Shown in pieces: positions 16,022 to 25,184 of a stretch of 64,000 nucleotides of DNA. The stretch is taken from positions 2,232,001-2,296,000 of the forward strand of contig CP074381.1 in the NCBI GenBank assembly GCA_022041995.1, in the 5' to 3' direction. A program made the translations under genes and the position numbers. Each line of letters begins with the position of its first letter. Positions within the stretch are counted from its first letter, which is position 1. Below the pieces are notes generated by a model. That model saw only the letters and a program-made list of their open reading frames with translations. It ran no database searches and had not been told where the DNA came from. Origin of the DNA: Cupriavidus necator. GTDB lineage: Bacteria > Pseudomonadota > Gammaproteobacteria > Burkholderiales > Burkholderiaceae.

Positions 16022-16701
16022 ACGATTCTTCCTTTCTAGTCGAGGTCTGAGAGAAGATAGTTTAAAACCAAACTGGAATGCGCAACGGCGCTCACCTTAT
16101 CACATGAGTGCGTAGTCTATCCAAAAGCTTTCCTGTAAAGCTACCAATACTTGTCGCAGTTCGCAGCAGCAATATGGGTCAACGCAGGACAACAACTAAA
16201 AGAACGAGCGACGTCACTGGCGAGACGCTCAAACCGCTTAAATGGAAGGGACGGAGCGATCTGCGTGCAACGAACCCCCGGGACGTCCAAGGTAAGACGC
16301 TGCGCTGGCGAGCAGTTGCCCTCTCTTGATCGTTATCAGATAAAGAGAAACTTTGGCGTGTCGCCCGACACTGCGGGAACGCGGCAGCGGTGCAAGGTGA
16401 CCGAATCGCTATGCTTCGTGATCCAGAAGCCCCATCAATTGAGGGCTTAATGAAGCACCTGCTGCCCGCAACAGACGCCTGCGGCGCGCGCCGCAGCACG
16501 CTCAGAGCACTGCCTTCCGCCGCGTCGCAACACGTGAGTTGCTTGATCTTTGCGGCAAGACCGTTTAGCTTAGGTCTTGGTGAGCGCCCTCAGCGCGCTT
16601 TAGCACCGACCTAACCCCCCGCCTTTTCTCTTTTTCTCCGTGGAACACAATCCACGGATAGCAGTCGTAGTTCCCTTTTGAATCACACAAAGGAGGCCGA
16701 C
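16022..16701. other. 680-base intergenic stretch with no supported gene
   Basis: No recognisable coding sequence on either strand. Short frames lack ribosome-binding sites and family motifs. A T-rich run (CTTTTTCT) near 16627-16640 is not part of a good hairpin. Confidence 0.4.
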
Positions 16702-16887
16702 ATGCTTAGTCCTCATGAAATTGCCGCGCTGCTTTTGCTTGGCGACACGCAAGAGATCGATGACCTCGAACCCGAGCAGTTGGATGGCTTGCTGGTGAAC
16801 AAGCTGGTCACGATGGAGCACGGTGCCTGCCCTCGCCTGACGAATCAGGGACATTCGATGCTTGAGGTGGTGCGCCGCATCCGGTGA
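16702..16887 (+). CDS. Small conserved-looking hypothetical protein
   Basis: 61 residues from the ATG at 16702, preceded by an excellent Shine-Dalgarno AAAGGAGG. Acidic and leucine-rich: MLSPHEIAALLLLGD then EIDDLEPEQLDGLLV, and TNQGHSMLEV at the end; no membrane segment, no zinc motif. The pattern 'DLDAEQLDALLAKQLV...LTDQGRALL' resembles a short winged-helix-like sequence found in Burkholderiales, but I cannot name it. Function unknown. Two tandem hairpins follow it. Confidence 0.7.
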   Translation: MLSPHEIAALLLLGDTQEIDDLEPEQLDGLLVNKLVTMEHGACPRLTNQGHSMLEVVRRIR

Positions 16888-16893
16888 GCGTTG

Positions 16894-16970
16894 GTGCTGC
16901 GATAGCCCACGCAATCGCAGCACTGCGATCCCTGCAACCGCTTCGCGGTTAGGCCGCCAGGGACGGAGAG
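16894..16970. other. Tandem hairpins downstream of the small gene
   Basis: GTGCTGCGAT (16894-16903) and ATCGCAGCAC (16914-16923) form a perfect ten-base stem with a ten-base loop. A second hairpin with AACCGC/GCGGTT follows, nested in CCCTG/CAGGG. No T-run follows either, so an intrinsic terminator is not supported; an mRNA 3' structure or protein site is possible. Confidence 0.45.
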
Positions 16971-17027
16971 TGTTGGACTCCAAGCATCACCCTCTCCTGC
17001 ATCGGGCACCAAGGACATCCGCCGACC

Positions 17028-17449
17028 TTAACTCGGCGCCCCGGCCATGCTCTGAGCCCATTCGAGTATCGGCTCGAACCGAGATGGCAGCAGCTGCTGG
17101 GCCTCCGCAAATGTAACCCAGCGAAATTCGTGGTGCTCTGGGCGTCCCAGCTCAGCGCTAATCGGCAAGCTCACGTCACCGCTTGATGACACCGCAAGAT
17201 AGAAACGCGCGATCTTGCCGTTCGCATAGGGTTCCGTTTCGCGATAGCTTCCCCCCAACGAAGCTCGAGCGTTGACAAGCCGGTTTCCTCCCTGGTTTCA
17301 CGCATTGCGGCCGGTAATGACTCTTCGTTAGGCTCTGGCATGCCTTTGGGCATGTCCCAATTCCGATATGCGCGTAGGATCAGGCAGTGCCATTGACCAG
17401 CAATGGGTCGGAGCACAACCAAACCCGCAGAAAGCATAATGGGCGTCAT
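17028..17449 (-). pseudogene. Nudix hydrolase (Ap4A/NUDT2-like), single-base frameshift
   Basis: The first part holds a complete Nudix box (GMPEPNEES... RETREETGL, G-x5-E-x7-RE-x2-EE-x-G) and 'WDMPKGMPEP', typical of bis(5'-nucleosyl)-tetraphosphatase-like enzymes. The remaining part (YANGKIARFYLA, then HHEFRWVTFAEAQQLL) lies in the next frame. The break falls in a run of six C on the plus strand at 17251-17256; one more base restores RWGGSYRETEPYANGK and a 140-residue protein. The enzyme would hydrolyse dinucleoside polyphosphates or other nucleoside-diphosphate derivatives. Probably intact in the organism. Confidence 0.8.
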
Positions 17450-18003
17450 TGTCAGTTTCACTCACACCCAGCATAGGTTATGCGTACTCGACAACACTGG
17501 AACCGCACCTTTTAGATCAGAATTAGGCGCCATTTCACCACCCAATTCTCAAAGCGCTGATGCGTCGTTGAAGTGGGGAAAAGTGCACGTTCGACATTGC
17601 GGCTTGCACTCTTAGCAGCGCCCTACGGTTGAGCGTCGCCGATGACAGCCCACGCATGGTGAGCGTCAATCAGGGAGCGGACGGAGTGCCTGGCCACGGC
17701 CCCCGTATGGCTTCTGTTAATTGCAGAACGGCTTCGCCTCTTTATCCAACAATTTCTTCATACCCGGCCGAATAGGCGGCTCCTGCCCGCTGGAATGCAG
17801 TAGGCTGGAGTTGCGGGTAGGCGATTGTGCGGGCGTGTGGAATCGGCAACCGCGTTGCTATCTCAAGACGCAATGTCGCGGTGAGTTATCGCTCAACCGA
17901 AAGTGTGTGCGTCGAAAGCCGGTTGCGACATCCGCAGCATCTCTTCTGTCCCCAAGCTTTCCTACGAATATCTTCTCCGCCGGTTCGCTTGTACGGAGTC
18001 TGT
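17450..18003. other. 550-base gap without a supported gene
   Basis: No convincing frame on either strand between the Nudix gene and the intracellular PHB depolymerase; should contain the depolymerase promoter. Confidence 0.35.
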
Positions 18004-19223
18004 ATGCTCTATCAGATTTTTGAATATCAACGGGCAATGATGCTGGCGTGGGCGGATCAATCAGCCCAAGCCTTTGCCAGCCCGCTCAGTCCCTTTGCAT
18101 ATATTCCGGGCGCGGAGCACCTTGCTGCGGGCTGGGAAAGATTCCATTGTCTCGGCGCGGCCTGCGACGAACCCGCGTTTGGCATCACGGCCATTCTTCG
18201 TGATGGATGTGTCGTTCCAGTGGTCGAGCAAGTCGTCTTGGAAAGCCCGTTTTGCCGCCTGCGGCGTTTTGAAGCTGCTGCAGCGGTTGGGCACGAAGAC
18301 GTTCAGCAAGCGATCCTCGTCTGTGCTCCCCTTGCTGGCCATCATGCCGTCATGCTTCGTGAGGTGGTGCAATCGCTGCTGCAAGAGCACATTGTCTATG
18401 TCACGGACTGGACCAATGCGCGCCATGTTCCGGTGGCAGACGGCACGTTTCATTTGGACGACTATGTCATTCATGTTCAGCGTTTTATCCGTCAGATCGA
18501 CGTAGTGCCGCTGCATGTGCTTGCCATTTGCCAGGCCACTGTACCAGCATTGGCCGCCATCGCGCTGCTGGCAAGCCGCGATGAGACGACACCATGCAGC
18601 CTGACTCTCATCGGCGGTCCGATCGACGCACGTCGCAGCCCCACTGCGATTGGGCGCCTCGCCTCAAGCCAGTCTATCCAATGGTTTCGACGCAATCTGG
18701 TCTACGCAGTGCCGCAGCCGTATGCAGGTGCTGGACGTCAGGTCTGTCCGAGTTTCGTGCAGTTCTCCGGACTCGCCGCCGCGCAGCCATTCCCGCTGTG
18801 GGATCTTTGGGGGACTATTGTGTGAATCTTGCTCGTGGCGATGTCGAGTGTGCGAATTCCCACTGGCAAGCGTTGCTGGACTATAGTGCTGTGCTTGACA
18901 TGGCCGCCGAGTTCTATCTCGACACTGTTCGGACCGTCTTTCAGGAGTTTCAGATCGCCTTCGGCACCTGGCAAGTGCGGGGTAAGGCCGTGCGTCCGCA
19001 GGACATCCGCTCCACAGCATTGCTTACCATCGAAGGCGAGCTTGACGACATATCCGGCCGCGGACAAACGCACGCCGCTCATGACCTGTGCCGAGGCCTA
19101 TCCTCACGCGACAAGCGACTCGTCACGATTCCCGGATGCAATCACTACGACTTATTCCGTGGACCAACCTGGCGAAGCGAAGTCTTCCCCAGCATTTGCG
19201 ATATGACACGACACCACATGTAA
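18004..19223 (+). pseudogene. phaZ: Intracellular polyhydroxybutyrate depolymerase (PhaZ1-like), single-base frameshift
   Basis: Hydrolyses stored, amorphous PHB granules to 3-hydroxybutyrate. The sequence opens MLYQIFEYQRAMMLAWADQ and follows C. necator PhaZ1 throughout: APLAGHHAVMLR, then the nucleophile region AICQATVPALAA with the catalytic Cys, GGPIDARRSPTA, and in the second part VLDMAAEFYLDTV, EGELDDISG and the histidine region PGCNHYDLF. The two parts are in different frames, meeting at a run of five G at 18809-18813 where one more G restores WDLWGDYCVNLARGDVE. Composite length is about 406 residues, close to PhaZ1. A true mutation or a sequencing error; an extracellular-type depolymerase gene follows. 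Confidence 0.85.
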
Positions 19224-19349
19224 CCGCTTGGCATCTTGCCGAATCAGCGCGTGAGTCCGATTCACGAGTAGCCCTGCCTTTGCCGTTCATGTCCACCCAA
19301 CGGCGCGTCCATCGTCACATCTATTTTGCCGGCACAGAAGGAGCTACTG

Positions 19350-20453
19350 ATGTACCTGCATCGCAAGTCAGTGACGAAATGCGTGATATGGGCTGGCAGC
19401 GTGATTTTTGGCACTTTGGCTTCGGCCGCGCCGGCTCAACTTCCGCCGGAATACGTAAAGCCGGATCAGATCACCACGTCCGGCATCTCCTCCGGCGGCT
19501 ACATGGCAGTACAAATGCATGTGGCCTACTCCGCCCTCGTCAATGGCACCGGGATCATTGCAGGTGGGCCGTATGCCTGCGCGCAAACGGGAAAAGGAGA
19601 GCAGGCGAATCTGCAGCGCGCGCTTGGCCCGTGCATGGCGGGAGACTATTCTATCTTGCAGCGCACGTGGTGCTTTCTGGGGCTTGCAATCTGTGCCGGA
19701 ACGGATGCACCCGACGTAGCCCGTTCGGTGGAGGCAACCCGCAAGCGAGCGATGGCAGGCGAAATCGATCCCGTAACCAACCTGAGAACTCAACGCGTTC
19801 TCTTGGTCTTGGGAATGCGCGATCACACCATCAAGCCGGCGGTCATGAATGCGTTGGCGGCCTATTACCGGAGCTTTGTGCGGGCGGAAAACCTGCGCTA
19901 TGAAACGATCCCCGACGCAGATCATACCTTTCCGACTGACTCCTACCGCGACGGCAACCCCTGCTCGACTTCTGCCGCACCTTTCATTAGCGATTGCAGC
20001 TTCGACGCTGCCGGGCGGATCCTGAAGCATCTCTATGGGAATCTTCAGCCTCGTAACGAAGGCCTGCCACGCGGGCACCTGATCGAATTCGACCAGGCTG
20101 AGTTCCTTCGCGCCCCGGAGAGCCAGAGCATGGCGCGCACGGGATGGGTCTACGTACCAGTGAGCTGCGCGTCAAAGCGCTGCCGTCTGCACGTGGTATT
20201 TCATGGCTGCAGTCAAAGTTTCTCCGAAATCCAGCGAAGATTCATCGAGCATGCAGGCTACAACCCATGGGCCGATACCAACGACATCGTGGTCCTCTAT
20301 CCCCAAACCATTGCATCAGCCGTTACACCTTACAACCCAAAGGGTTGCTGGGACTGGTGGGGCTACACAGATTCGGAAAAATGGGATACGAAAGACGCGG
20401 TCCAGCTTAAAGCGATCAAGGGCATGATTGACCGCCTGAAATCTACCCGATAA
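19350..20453 (+). CDS. Secreted short-chain-length PHA depolymerase, catalytic domain type 2
   Basis: 367 residues from the ATG at 19350 (AAGGAG eight bases upstream). A signal peptide (VIWAGSVIFGTLASAAPA) is followed by the lipase box GISSGGY at about residues 50-56, placed N-terminally as in type 2 extracellular catalytic domains. The catalytic Asp is probably in GMRDHTIKP and the His in ADHTFPTDSY. Cys pairs (GNPCST, ISDCSF, PVSCASKRC, FHGCSQ, KGCWDW) suggest several disulfides in an exported enzyme. It cleaves polyhydroxybutyrate or oligomers outside the cytoplasm. It follows the intracellular phaZ gene by 126 bases, forming a PHA-degradation pair. Confidence 0.88.
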   Translation: MYLHRKSVTKCVIWAGSVIFGTLASAAPAQLPPEYVKPDQITTSGISSGGYMAVQMHVAYSALVNGTGIIAGGPYACAQTGKGEQANLQRALGPCMAGDYSILQRTWCFLGLAICAGTDAPDVARSVEATRKRAMAGEIDPVTNLRTQRVLLVLGMRDHTIKPAVMNALAAYYRSFVRAENLRYETIPDADHTFPTDSYRDGNPCSTSAAPFISDCSFDAAGRILKHLYGNLQPRNEGLPRGHLIEFDQAEFLRAPESQSMARTGWVYVPVSCASKRCRLHVVFHGCSQSFSEIQRRFIEHAGYNPWADTNDIVVLYPQTIASAVTPYNPKGCWDWWGYTDSEKWDTKDAVQLKAIKGMIDRLKSTR

Positions 20454-20649
20454 CGCGCCTCATACTCTGCTAGAGAGCGACATTGCTGCGAACATACGGT
20501 GTCGCGGTAGATCGCGGCGTCGGCTCCCGCTGCTGCGCCGGTTTCGCCCCCGGCAACAAGAAGGGTGAAATAGATTTCCTTGCGCTTAGCGCCTGAGTCG
20601 CAACGGCGGGCACGGTGTCGCTAACGAACCATGCTCCGCCCCCCAGTCA

Positions 20650-20757
20650 TTGCATGTGCTGCCCGCCGTAGTTGGTTTGCCCAAACGCACCCTTCGAGCC
20701 GTTGATGGAAGAGATATTGATGATGCGCCCCCACCCCCGCTCCACCATAGCAGCTAC
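20650..20757 (-). pseudogene. Fragment of an acetoacetyl-CoA reductase gene (phaB)
   Basis: About 36 codons read MVERGWGRIINISSINGSKG then AFGQTNY on the minus strand. This matches the catalytic-serine region of PhaB (NISSxNGxKGxFGQTNYS), just short of the catalytic Tyr-x3-Lys. The match stops at TNYG, and no flanking PhaB sequence is found, so it is a scrap of a PHA-synthesis gene. It abuts the 3' end of the next gene and lies beside two depolymerase genes, hinting at a lost PHA locus. Confidence 0.7.
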
Positions 20758-20770
20758 TGGGCACCCGAAG

Positions 20771-21925
20771 CTAGCGCGCCATCTTCCCATCCGCATCATC
20801 GGTGAAGTGGTAAAGGTGCGTGTTGTCCGGCTCCTCGCCGATTCTTTCGCCGCTCGGGCGGAACTCGATATGGCGCTTGTAATTTTCGCTGTCGACCCAG
20901 GCATCGCGTGTGGCGAACTTCATCGCCTCGGGGTAAGGCATGGGGTCCTTTGATTTCTCGATCTCAAGCAGCATCGTCTGTTCGTTGACACGCACGCTGT
21001 ACTTACCGAGATTGAAAAGGAGGTACATCGCCAGAAGGTTGTCATAGTCTTGGTAGGCTCCGGCGTCGCGGCGGAAGTCTAGCGATAGCACCGAGGGAAA
21101 GCGATCAGGCAGGTCCTTGAATGCCACCTTCTCTTCCTCTTGCGGGTCGACATAGCTCGAGCCACGGTACTTCTTGTACAGCACCACGTCCATGCCATAG
21201 TTGCGCCGGCCCCACTCCTTGATCAGCTTCATCGCCATCTCGGTGGGGACGTTGGCGGTGGCGGCCGCGACCACGCGCCGTCCTGACAGAACTCTGGCGC
21301 TGGTCACCTCCAGGTCACGATAGGCAGCGCCAAACTTGAAGGCGGCACCGATCGTCTTGGCGCAGTTCAGGCGCAGGTAGTCGTACTTGATCTGGCCTCG
21401 GTGATACTCGGTGTTACTGCGCTGCCGGTGATAGTCGTCGTTGATGCGGCGGAAATATGCTGCCAAGGCGGCCCTGTCTGCCGCTGGCACGCCATAGACA
21501 CGCACACCGATGACCGACCGTTTGTAGATTTCGCCGAAGTCCAACCCAAACGATGCCGTCTCGGCGACCGTGGAGACCGTCCTGAACAGGTATTCCTGCT
21601 TGGGTATGGCAATCATCAAATCCGTGGTGTAGTAGCCGCTCACGTGCTTGCGGTCTCGGTCCGCATAAAAGTTGGCCGAATACACCAGTTCATCGCCAAG
21701 CACATCGTCGCGGAGCGCCAGTGCGATATGGCCGGCCGATCCGCGCTTGGACGTGCCGAAGCTGATCAGCAACTCCAGATCATAGGGATCCTCGCGAAGC
21801 CGTGCTGCGACCTGGTCGATGTTGCTGGGCTCGAGGCCGCCCTTGCTGCCAAATTCGGCAGCAAGGGACGACTGTGGCAACAGAATTGCTACAGCGACGA
21901 ACCAGAGCACTAGCCTAGCTCTCAT
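20771..21925 (-). CDS. Exported Cys/His protein, possibly papain-like fold (DUF4105-like)
   Basis: 384 residues from MRARLVLWF with a signal peptide (ending SSLAAEF). The conserved-looking features are 'LLISFGTSKRGSAGHIALALRD' near residue 52, with a His, and 'YDYLRLNCAKTIGAAF' near residue 170, with a Cys, a His-then-Cys order typical of permuted NlpC/P60- or DUF4105-like cysteine peptidases. The rest has no identifiable domain. It may be a periplasmic peptidase or amidase. It is divergent from the oxidase operon. Family assignment is tentative. Confidence 0.55.
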   Translation of the reverse strand: MRARLVLWFVAVAILLPQSSLAAEFGSKGGLEPSNIDQVAARLREDPYDLELLISFGTSKRGSAGHIALALRDDVLGDELVYSANFYADRDRKHVSGYYTTDLMIAIPKQEYLFRTVSTVAETASFGLDFGEIYKRSVIGVRVYGVPAADRAALAAYFRRINDDYHRQRSNTEYHRGQIKYDYLRLNCAKTIGAAFKFGAAYRDLEVTSARVLSGRRVVAAATANVPTEMAMKLIKEWGRRNYGMDVVLYKKYRGSSYVDPQEEEKVAFKDLPDRFPSVLSLDFRRDAGAYQDYDNLLAMYLLFNLGKYSVRVNEQTMLLEIEKSKDPMPYPEAMKFATRDAWVDSENYKRHIEFRPSGERIGEEPDNTHLYHFTDDADGKMAR

Positions 21926-22308
21926 TATGACCCCCGGCTCTCGGCCAGCGCGTGCCGCAGGCAACCTGCACGTCCCATGACCGCTTCTCAATGCCCCGGT
22001 GGCTGACCTGCCCACCAGGATCACTGAGCACTATAGTCAACAAAGGCGCTCAGGGAAAAACCGCCGGCCCCTGCTCTGCCGGACGATCAGGCAATGAATC
22101 CGCCATCGACCTTCAGGCAAAACCAGCTGCAAGTGGACCGTATCAGCGGATCGATCTGCAGGAATGTGAGGATCGATTCCGAAGTCGTGCAGACGCGACT
22201 GAGTGTCAGACTGCCGCGGCCGCGCGCAGTCGAGGTGGAACTCAACTTTGACAAATGCAGCACAGCGCATAGTATGAGTCTGTTTGCACACCAGACAGCA
22301 GATGGACC
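21926..22308. other. Divergent promoter region upstream of the oxidase operon
   Basis: About 380 bases; the only strong signal is the promoter toward the first cytochrome gene. A minus-strand frame ending KVDGGFIA resembles the last residues of a short-chain dehydrogenase but is too short to call. Confidence 0.45.
22248..22275 (+). promoter_or_regulatory. Sigma-70 promoter of the oxidase operon
   Basis: TTGACA (22248-22253), sixteen bases, TAGTAT (22270-22275). The -35 box is a perfect consensus. It sits 33 bases before the first cytochrome start, a plausible distance for a short leader. Confidence 0.6.
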
Positions 22309-23070
22309 ATGCGCCCCACTCGGATGGCATTGCTGCGCGATTGGCTGTTGGCGTCGCTTCTCGTCGGGCTGGGTAGCTTGCCGCTCCACGGTCTTGCGCA
22401 ATCCCTGCCAGTCCCGGCGCCGCCGCAGGAGGCGATCCCCGCCTTCAAGACAGTCGACTCAATGGAAGCCCGCGTGCAGGGCTGCGTTACCTGCCACGGA
22501 CAGAGCGGCCAGGGCACTGGCAATGGCTACTACCCGCGCATTGCTGGCAAACCAGCCGGCTATCTCTATAACCAACTGATCGCTTTTCGAGATGGCACCC
22601 GGCGTTATCCGCCGATGAACTACCTGGTCGCCTACCTGCCCGACCCCTATCTGAAGGAAATCGCCGAGTATTTCGCCAAGCTGCGCCCCGCTTTCGCGCC
22701 AAGTGCCCCTACCGCCGTCCCGCAGGCCGCCATGGCGCGCGGACAGGCACTGGTCGCAAGCGGCGATCCCAAGCAGGGCATTCCCGCGTGCGCCGCCTGC
22801 CACGGCGCCGGTCTGACCGGCATGGAGCCGGGCATTCCGGGCCTGGTCGGCCTGCGGCACGCCTACATCGTCGGCCAGCTCACGCGCTGGAAGGTGGGGG
22901 ATCGGCACGCGACGGAGCCGGACTGCATGAAGCGCGTCGCCTCGCGGCTGTCGGATGCCGACATCTCGGCGGTAGCCGCCTGGCTGTCGCAGCAACAGCC
23001 TCCCAAGGACCCGTCGCCCGAGTCGTCCAACCTCGTACGCATGCCGCTCGCATGCGGCAGCCAGCGATGA
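22309..23070 (+). CDS. Diheme cytochrome c (c4-like)
   Basis: 253 residues with a signal peptide (WLLASLLVGLGSLPLHGLAQS) and two CxxCH heme sites: CVTCH at 59-63 and CAACH at 161-165, each in the two-domain cytochrome c4 arrangement with 'YPRIAGKPAGYLYNQL' and 'IPGLVGLRHAYIVGQL' repeats. It is a periplasmic electron carrier. First gene of an operon with a triheme cytochrome 10 bases downstream and a ba3-type oxidase; probably delivers electrons to the oxidase's CuA subunit. Confidence 0.92.
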   Translation: MRPTRMALLRDWLLASLLVGLGSLPLHGLAQSLPVPAPPQEAIPAFKTVDSMEARVQGCVTCHGQSGQGTGNGYYPRIAGKPAGYLYNQLIAFRDGTRRYPPMNYLVAYLPDPYLKEIAEYFAKLRPAFAPSAPTAVPQAAMARGQALVASGDPKQGIPACAACHGAGLTGMEPGIPGLVGLRHAYIVGQLTRWKVGDRHATEPDCMKRVASRLSDADISAVAAWLSQQQPPKDPSPESSNLVRMPLACGSQR

Positions 23071-23080
23071 GGGGCAGGCC

Positions 23081-24400
23081 ATGAAAGCGCGTGGGTTGCT
23101 CATTCCCGTCATCGGCATCGTCGTTGTGGCGGGGCTGGGCGCTCTGGCCGTGCGGCTCGCGCATCGCGAACCGGCGAAAGCGCCCCCACCCGTCACCTCG
23201 GCAAACGGCGCGAAGGCGGCCGGCGTGCTGAACCCCGCCAGCCAGATCATCGCCAAGGGCGAGTACCTCGCCCGCGCCGGCGATTGCGTCGCCTGCCATA
23301 CCGAGCCAAACAATCCCGCCTTTGCCGGCGGACGCGCCATGCCGACGCCCTTCGGCAACCTGTATGTTCCCAACATTACGCCCGACGACGAGACCGGCAT
23401 CGGCCAATGGACCGACGACGACTTCTACCGGATGATGCACACCGGCGTCTCGCGCGACGGCTCCCTGCTCTACCCGGCCATGCCATTCGCCTCGTACACC
23501 AAGGTCACGCGCGAGGATTCGGACGCGATCTACGCGTATCTGATGTCGGTGCCACCGGTAAAGCGCGAGAACCATCCACACGAGCTGCGTTTCCCGTTCA
23601 ACAAGCGCGAATTGCTGATCGGGTGGCGCACCCTCTACTTCACGGAAGGCGAGTTCAAGCCCGACCCGAGCCAGTCGGTCCAATGGAACCGTGGCGCCTA
23701 TCTCGTGCAGGGGCTCGGCCACTGCGCCATGTGCCATACCGCGATCAATGCGCTGGGCGGCTCCAGCGAGTCGAAGGAATTCGAAGGCGGCATGATTCCG
23801 AACCAGAACTGGTACGCGCCGTCACTCACCTCGAACCGCGAGGCCGGGCTTGGCAACTGGCCAATCCAGGATATCGTCGACCTGCTGCAGGTCGGCGTCT
23901 CGCACCGTGCCACGGTGTACGGACCGATGGCGGAGGTCGTCTATAACAGCCTGCAATACATGAGCGACGAGGATGTGCAGGCGATGGCCGTCTACCTGAA
24001 GGCCCTGCCGCAGCGCGACACCGAGGCGCCGCCGCCCAGCCAGGAGCGGCTGGTACAGCCGGCCGTGATGGAGGCAGGCCGCCAGATCTACCAGCAGCAA
24101 TGCGCGAAGTGCCACGCCGAAGACGGCAAGGGCCATCCGCCGTCCTACCCGCCGCTGGCCGCAAATCAGTCGATCACGATGTCGTCTCCGGTCAATGCCA
24201 TCCGCATGGTGCTCAACGGCGGCTATGCGCCCGGCACGCAGAAGAACCCGCGCCCGCATGGCATGCCGCCCTTCTCTCACATCCTCAACGACGACCAGGC
24301 CGCCGCCGTGGTGACTTATATCCGCGTAGCCTGGGGCAATACCGGCACCCCGGTGGCGACGCAGCAGGTCAACGAGTTGCGCAAGCTGCTGCCGGAATAA
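23081..24400 (+). CDS. Membrane-anchored triheme cytochrome c
   Basis: 439 residues. An N-terminal membrane helix (GLLIPVIGIVVVAGLGALAV) is followed by three CxxCH sites: CVACH (69-73), CAMCH (about 216) and CAKCH (about 345). The pattern 'AGDCVACHTEPNNPAFAGGRAMPTPFG' and 'GMPPFSHILNDDQAAAVVTYIR' is that of the cytochrome subunit of membrane dehydrogenases (gluconate or alcohol dehydrogenase subunit II). It is in an oxidase operon without an obvious dehydrogenase partner, so it may link another periplasmic dehydrogenase, such as the PQQ enzyme, to the oxidase. That link is inference. Confidence 0.92.
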   Translation: MKARGLLIPVIGIVVVAGLGALAVRLAHREPAKAPPPVTSANGAKAAGVLNPASQIIAKGEYLARAGDCVACHTEPNNPAFAGGRAMPTPFGNLYVPNITPDDETGIGQWTDDDFYRMMHTGVSRDGSLLYPAMPFASYTKVTREDSDAIYAYLMSVPPVKRENHPHELRFPFNKRELLIGWRTLYFTEGEFKPDPSQSVQWNRGAYLVQGLGHCAMCHTAINALGGSSESKEFEGGMIPNQNWYAPSLTSNREAGLGNWPIQDIVDLLQVGVSHRATVYGPMAEVVYNSLQYMSDEDVQAMAVYLKALPQRDTEAPPPSQERLVQPAVMEAGRQIYQQQCAKCHAEDGKGHPPSYPPLAANQSITMSSPVNAIRMVLNGGYAPGTQKNPRPHGMPPFSHILNDDQAAAVVTYIRVAWGNTGTPVATQQVNELRKLLPE

Positions 24401-24426
24401 CCGATCACAACCAGACGAGGCCAGAC

Positions 24427-24603
24427 ATGCCAGAACCTCTCGATCACAACGAACCGCGCCCGGCCGATGCCGAGGTGCATCGCGTGGTCAGCGCAGGCCC
24501 GTCCGGTACCTTCGCCGTGGCCGGTGTGGCGACGGCGATCGTCGTTCTCATCTACCTCGTCTTCTTTTTCTTCGTACACGTGCCGCGGGGGCTGGTCCAG
24601 TGA
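24427..24603 (+). CDS. Small membrane subunit of ba3-type cytochrome oxidase (CoxIIa/CbaD-like)
   Basis: 58 residues: a hydrophilic N-terminus with His residues, then a single transmembrane helix (FAVAGVATAIVVLIYLVFFF). It overlaps the start of the next gene (GTGA). Size, topology and position directly ahead of subunit II match subunit IIa of the Thermus-type ba3 oxidase. Too short for sequence similarity to be decisive. Confidence 0.7.
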   Translation: MPEPLDHNEPRPADAEVHRVVSAGPSGTFAVAGVATAIVVLIYLVFFFFVHVPRGLVQ

Positions 24604-25184
24604 CGGCCGCGCCGCAAACCCCCGCTGCGCCGGATGGCCACCGCGCCGAGTCAGTCGCCGTGGCGGCCGAGCGCCGCTGGGCCATGGTGGTCGGGCTGAT
24701 CATCGCGGTCATCATCCTGCTCATGATCTTCGCCAGCGTCCACTGGGCGTCCATGCCGCCGTCACGCGTGGAGACGGTCAACGTCAAGACGCTGCACCTC
24801 GAAGGCGAGTTCGTCGAAGGCAACCTCGGCACGGCGGTCGACCCCGATGGCAAGGTCACGGTGCGGCTAGTTGCCCAGCAGTATTCGTTCGAGCCGCAGT
24901 GCATCGTGGTGCCGCAGGGCATGCCGGTGACGTTCCGCGGTACCAGCGCCGACGCGGTGCACGGGTTCATCGTCGGCACGACCAACGCCAACACCATGCT
25001 GATCCCCGGCTTCGTGGCGACGTTCACCACCACCTTCAACCAGACGGGCGAGCACCTGATGCCCTGTCACGAGTACTGCGGCATTGGCCACGAGGCCATG
25101 TGGGCGAAGGTGCAGGTCCTCCCGCGCGAGGACTTCATGGCCCGTGCGCGCAACACGGAAAGGATGACCTGTGTTCCTCGCTAG
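24600..25184 (+). CDS. Cytochrome c oxidase subunit II (ba3-type)
   Basis: 194 residues with one N-terminal membrane helix (MVVGLIIAVIILLMIFASV) and a cupredoxin domain bearing the binuclear CuA site: His in VHGFIVG and the cluster CHEYCGIGHEAM (C-x3-C-x3-H-x2-M). It accepts electrons from a periplasmic cytochrome c. The short length and single helix are typical of B-family ba3 enzymes. GTG start overlaps the upstream stop; the next gene overlaps its end by 14 bases. Confidence 0.95.
   Translation: MTAAPQTPAAPDGHRAESVAVAAERRWAMVVGLIIAVIILLMIFASVHWASMPPSRVETVNVKTLHLEGEFVEGNLGTAVDPDGKVTVRLVAQQYSFEPQCIVVPQGMPVTFRGTSADAVHGFIVGTTNANTMLIPGFVATFTTTFNQTGEHLMPCHEYCGIGHEAMWAKVQVLPREDFMARARNTERMTCVPR

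Noticed and set aside
16894..16970. Intrinsic terminator after the small gene
   Set aside because: The hairpins are good but no T-run follows, so I list them only as structures.
22087..22401. Minus-strand frame ending KVDGGFIA, like a short-chain dehydrogenase tail
   Set aside because: Only about eight residues match and no other SDR motif is present; chance is likely.
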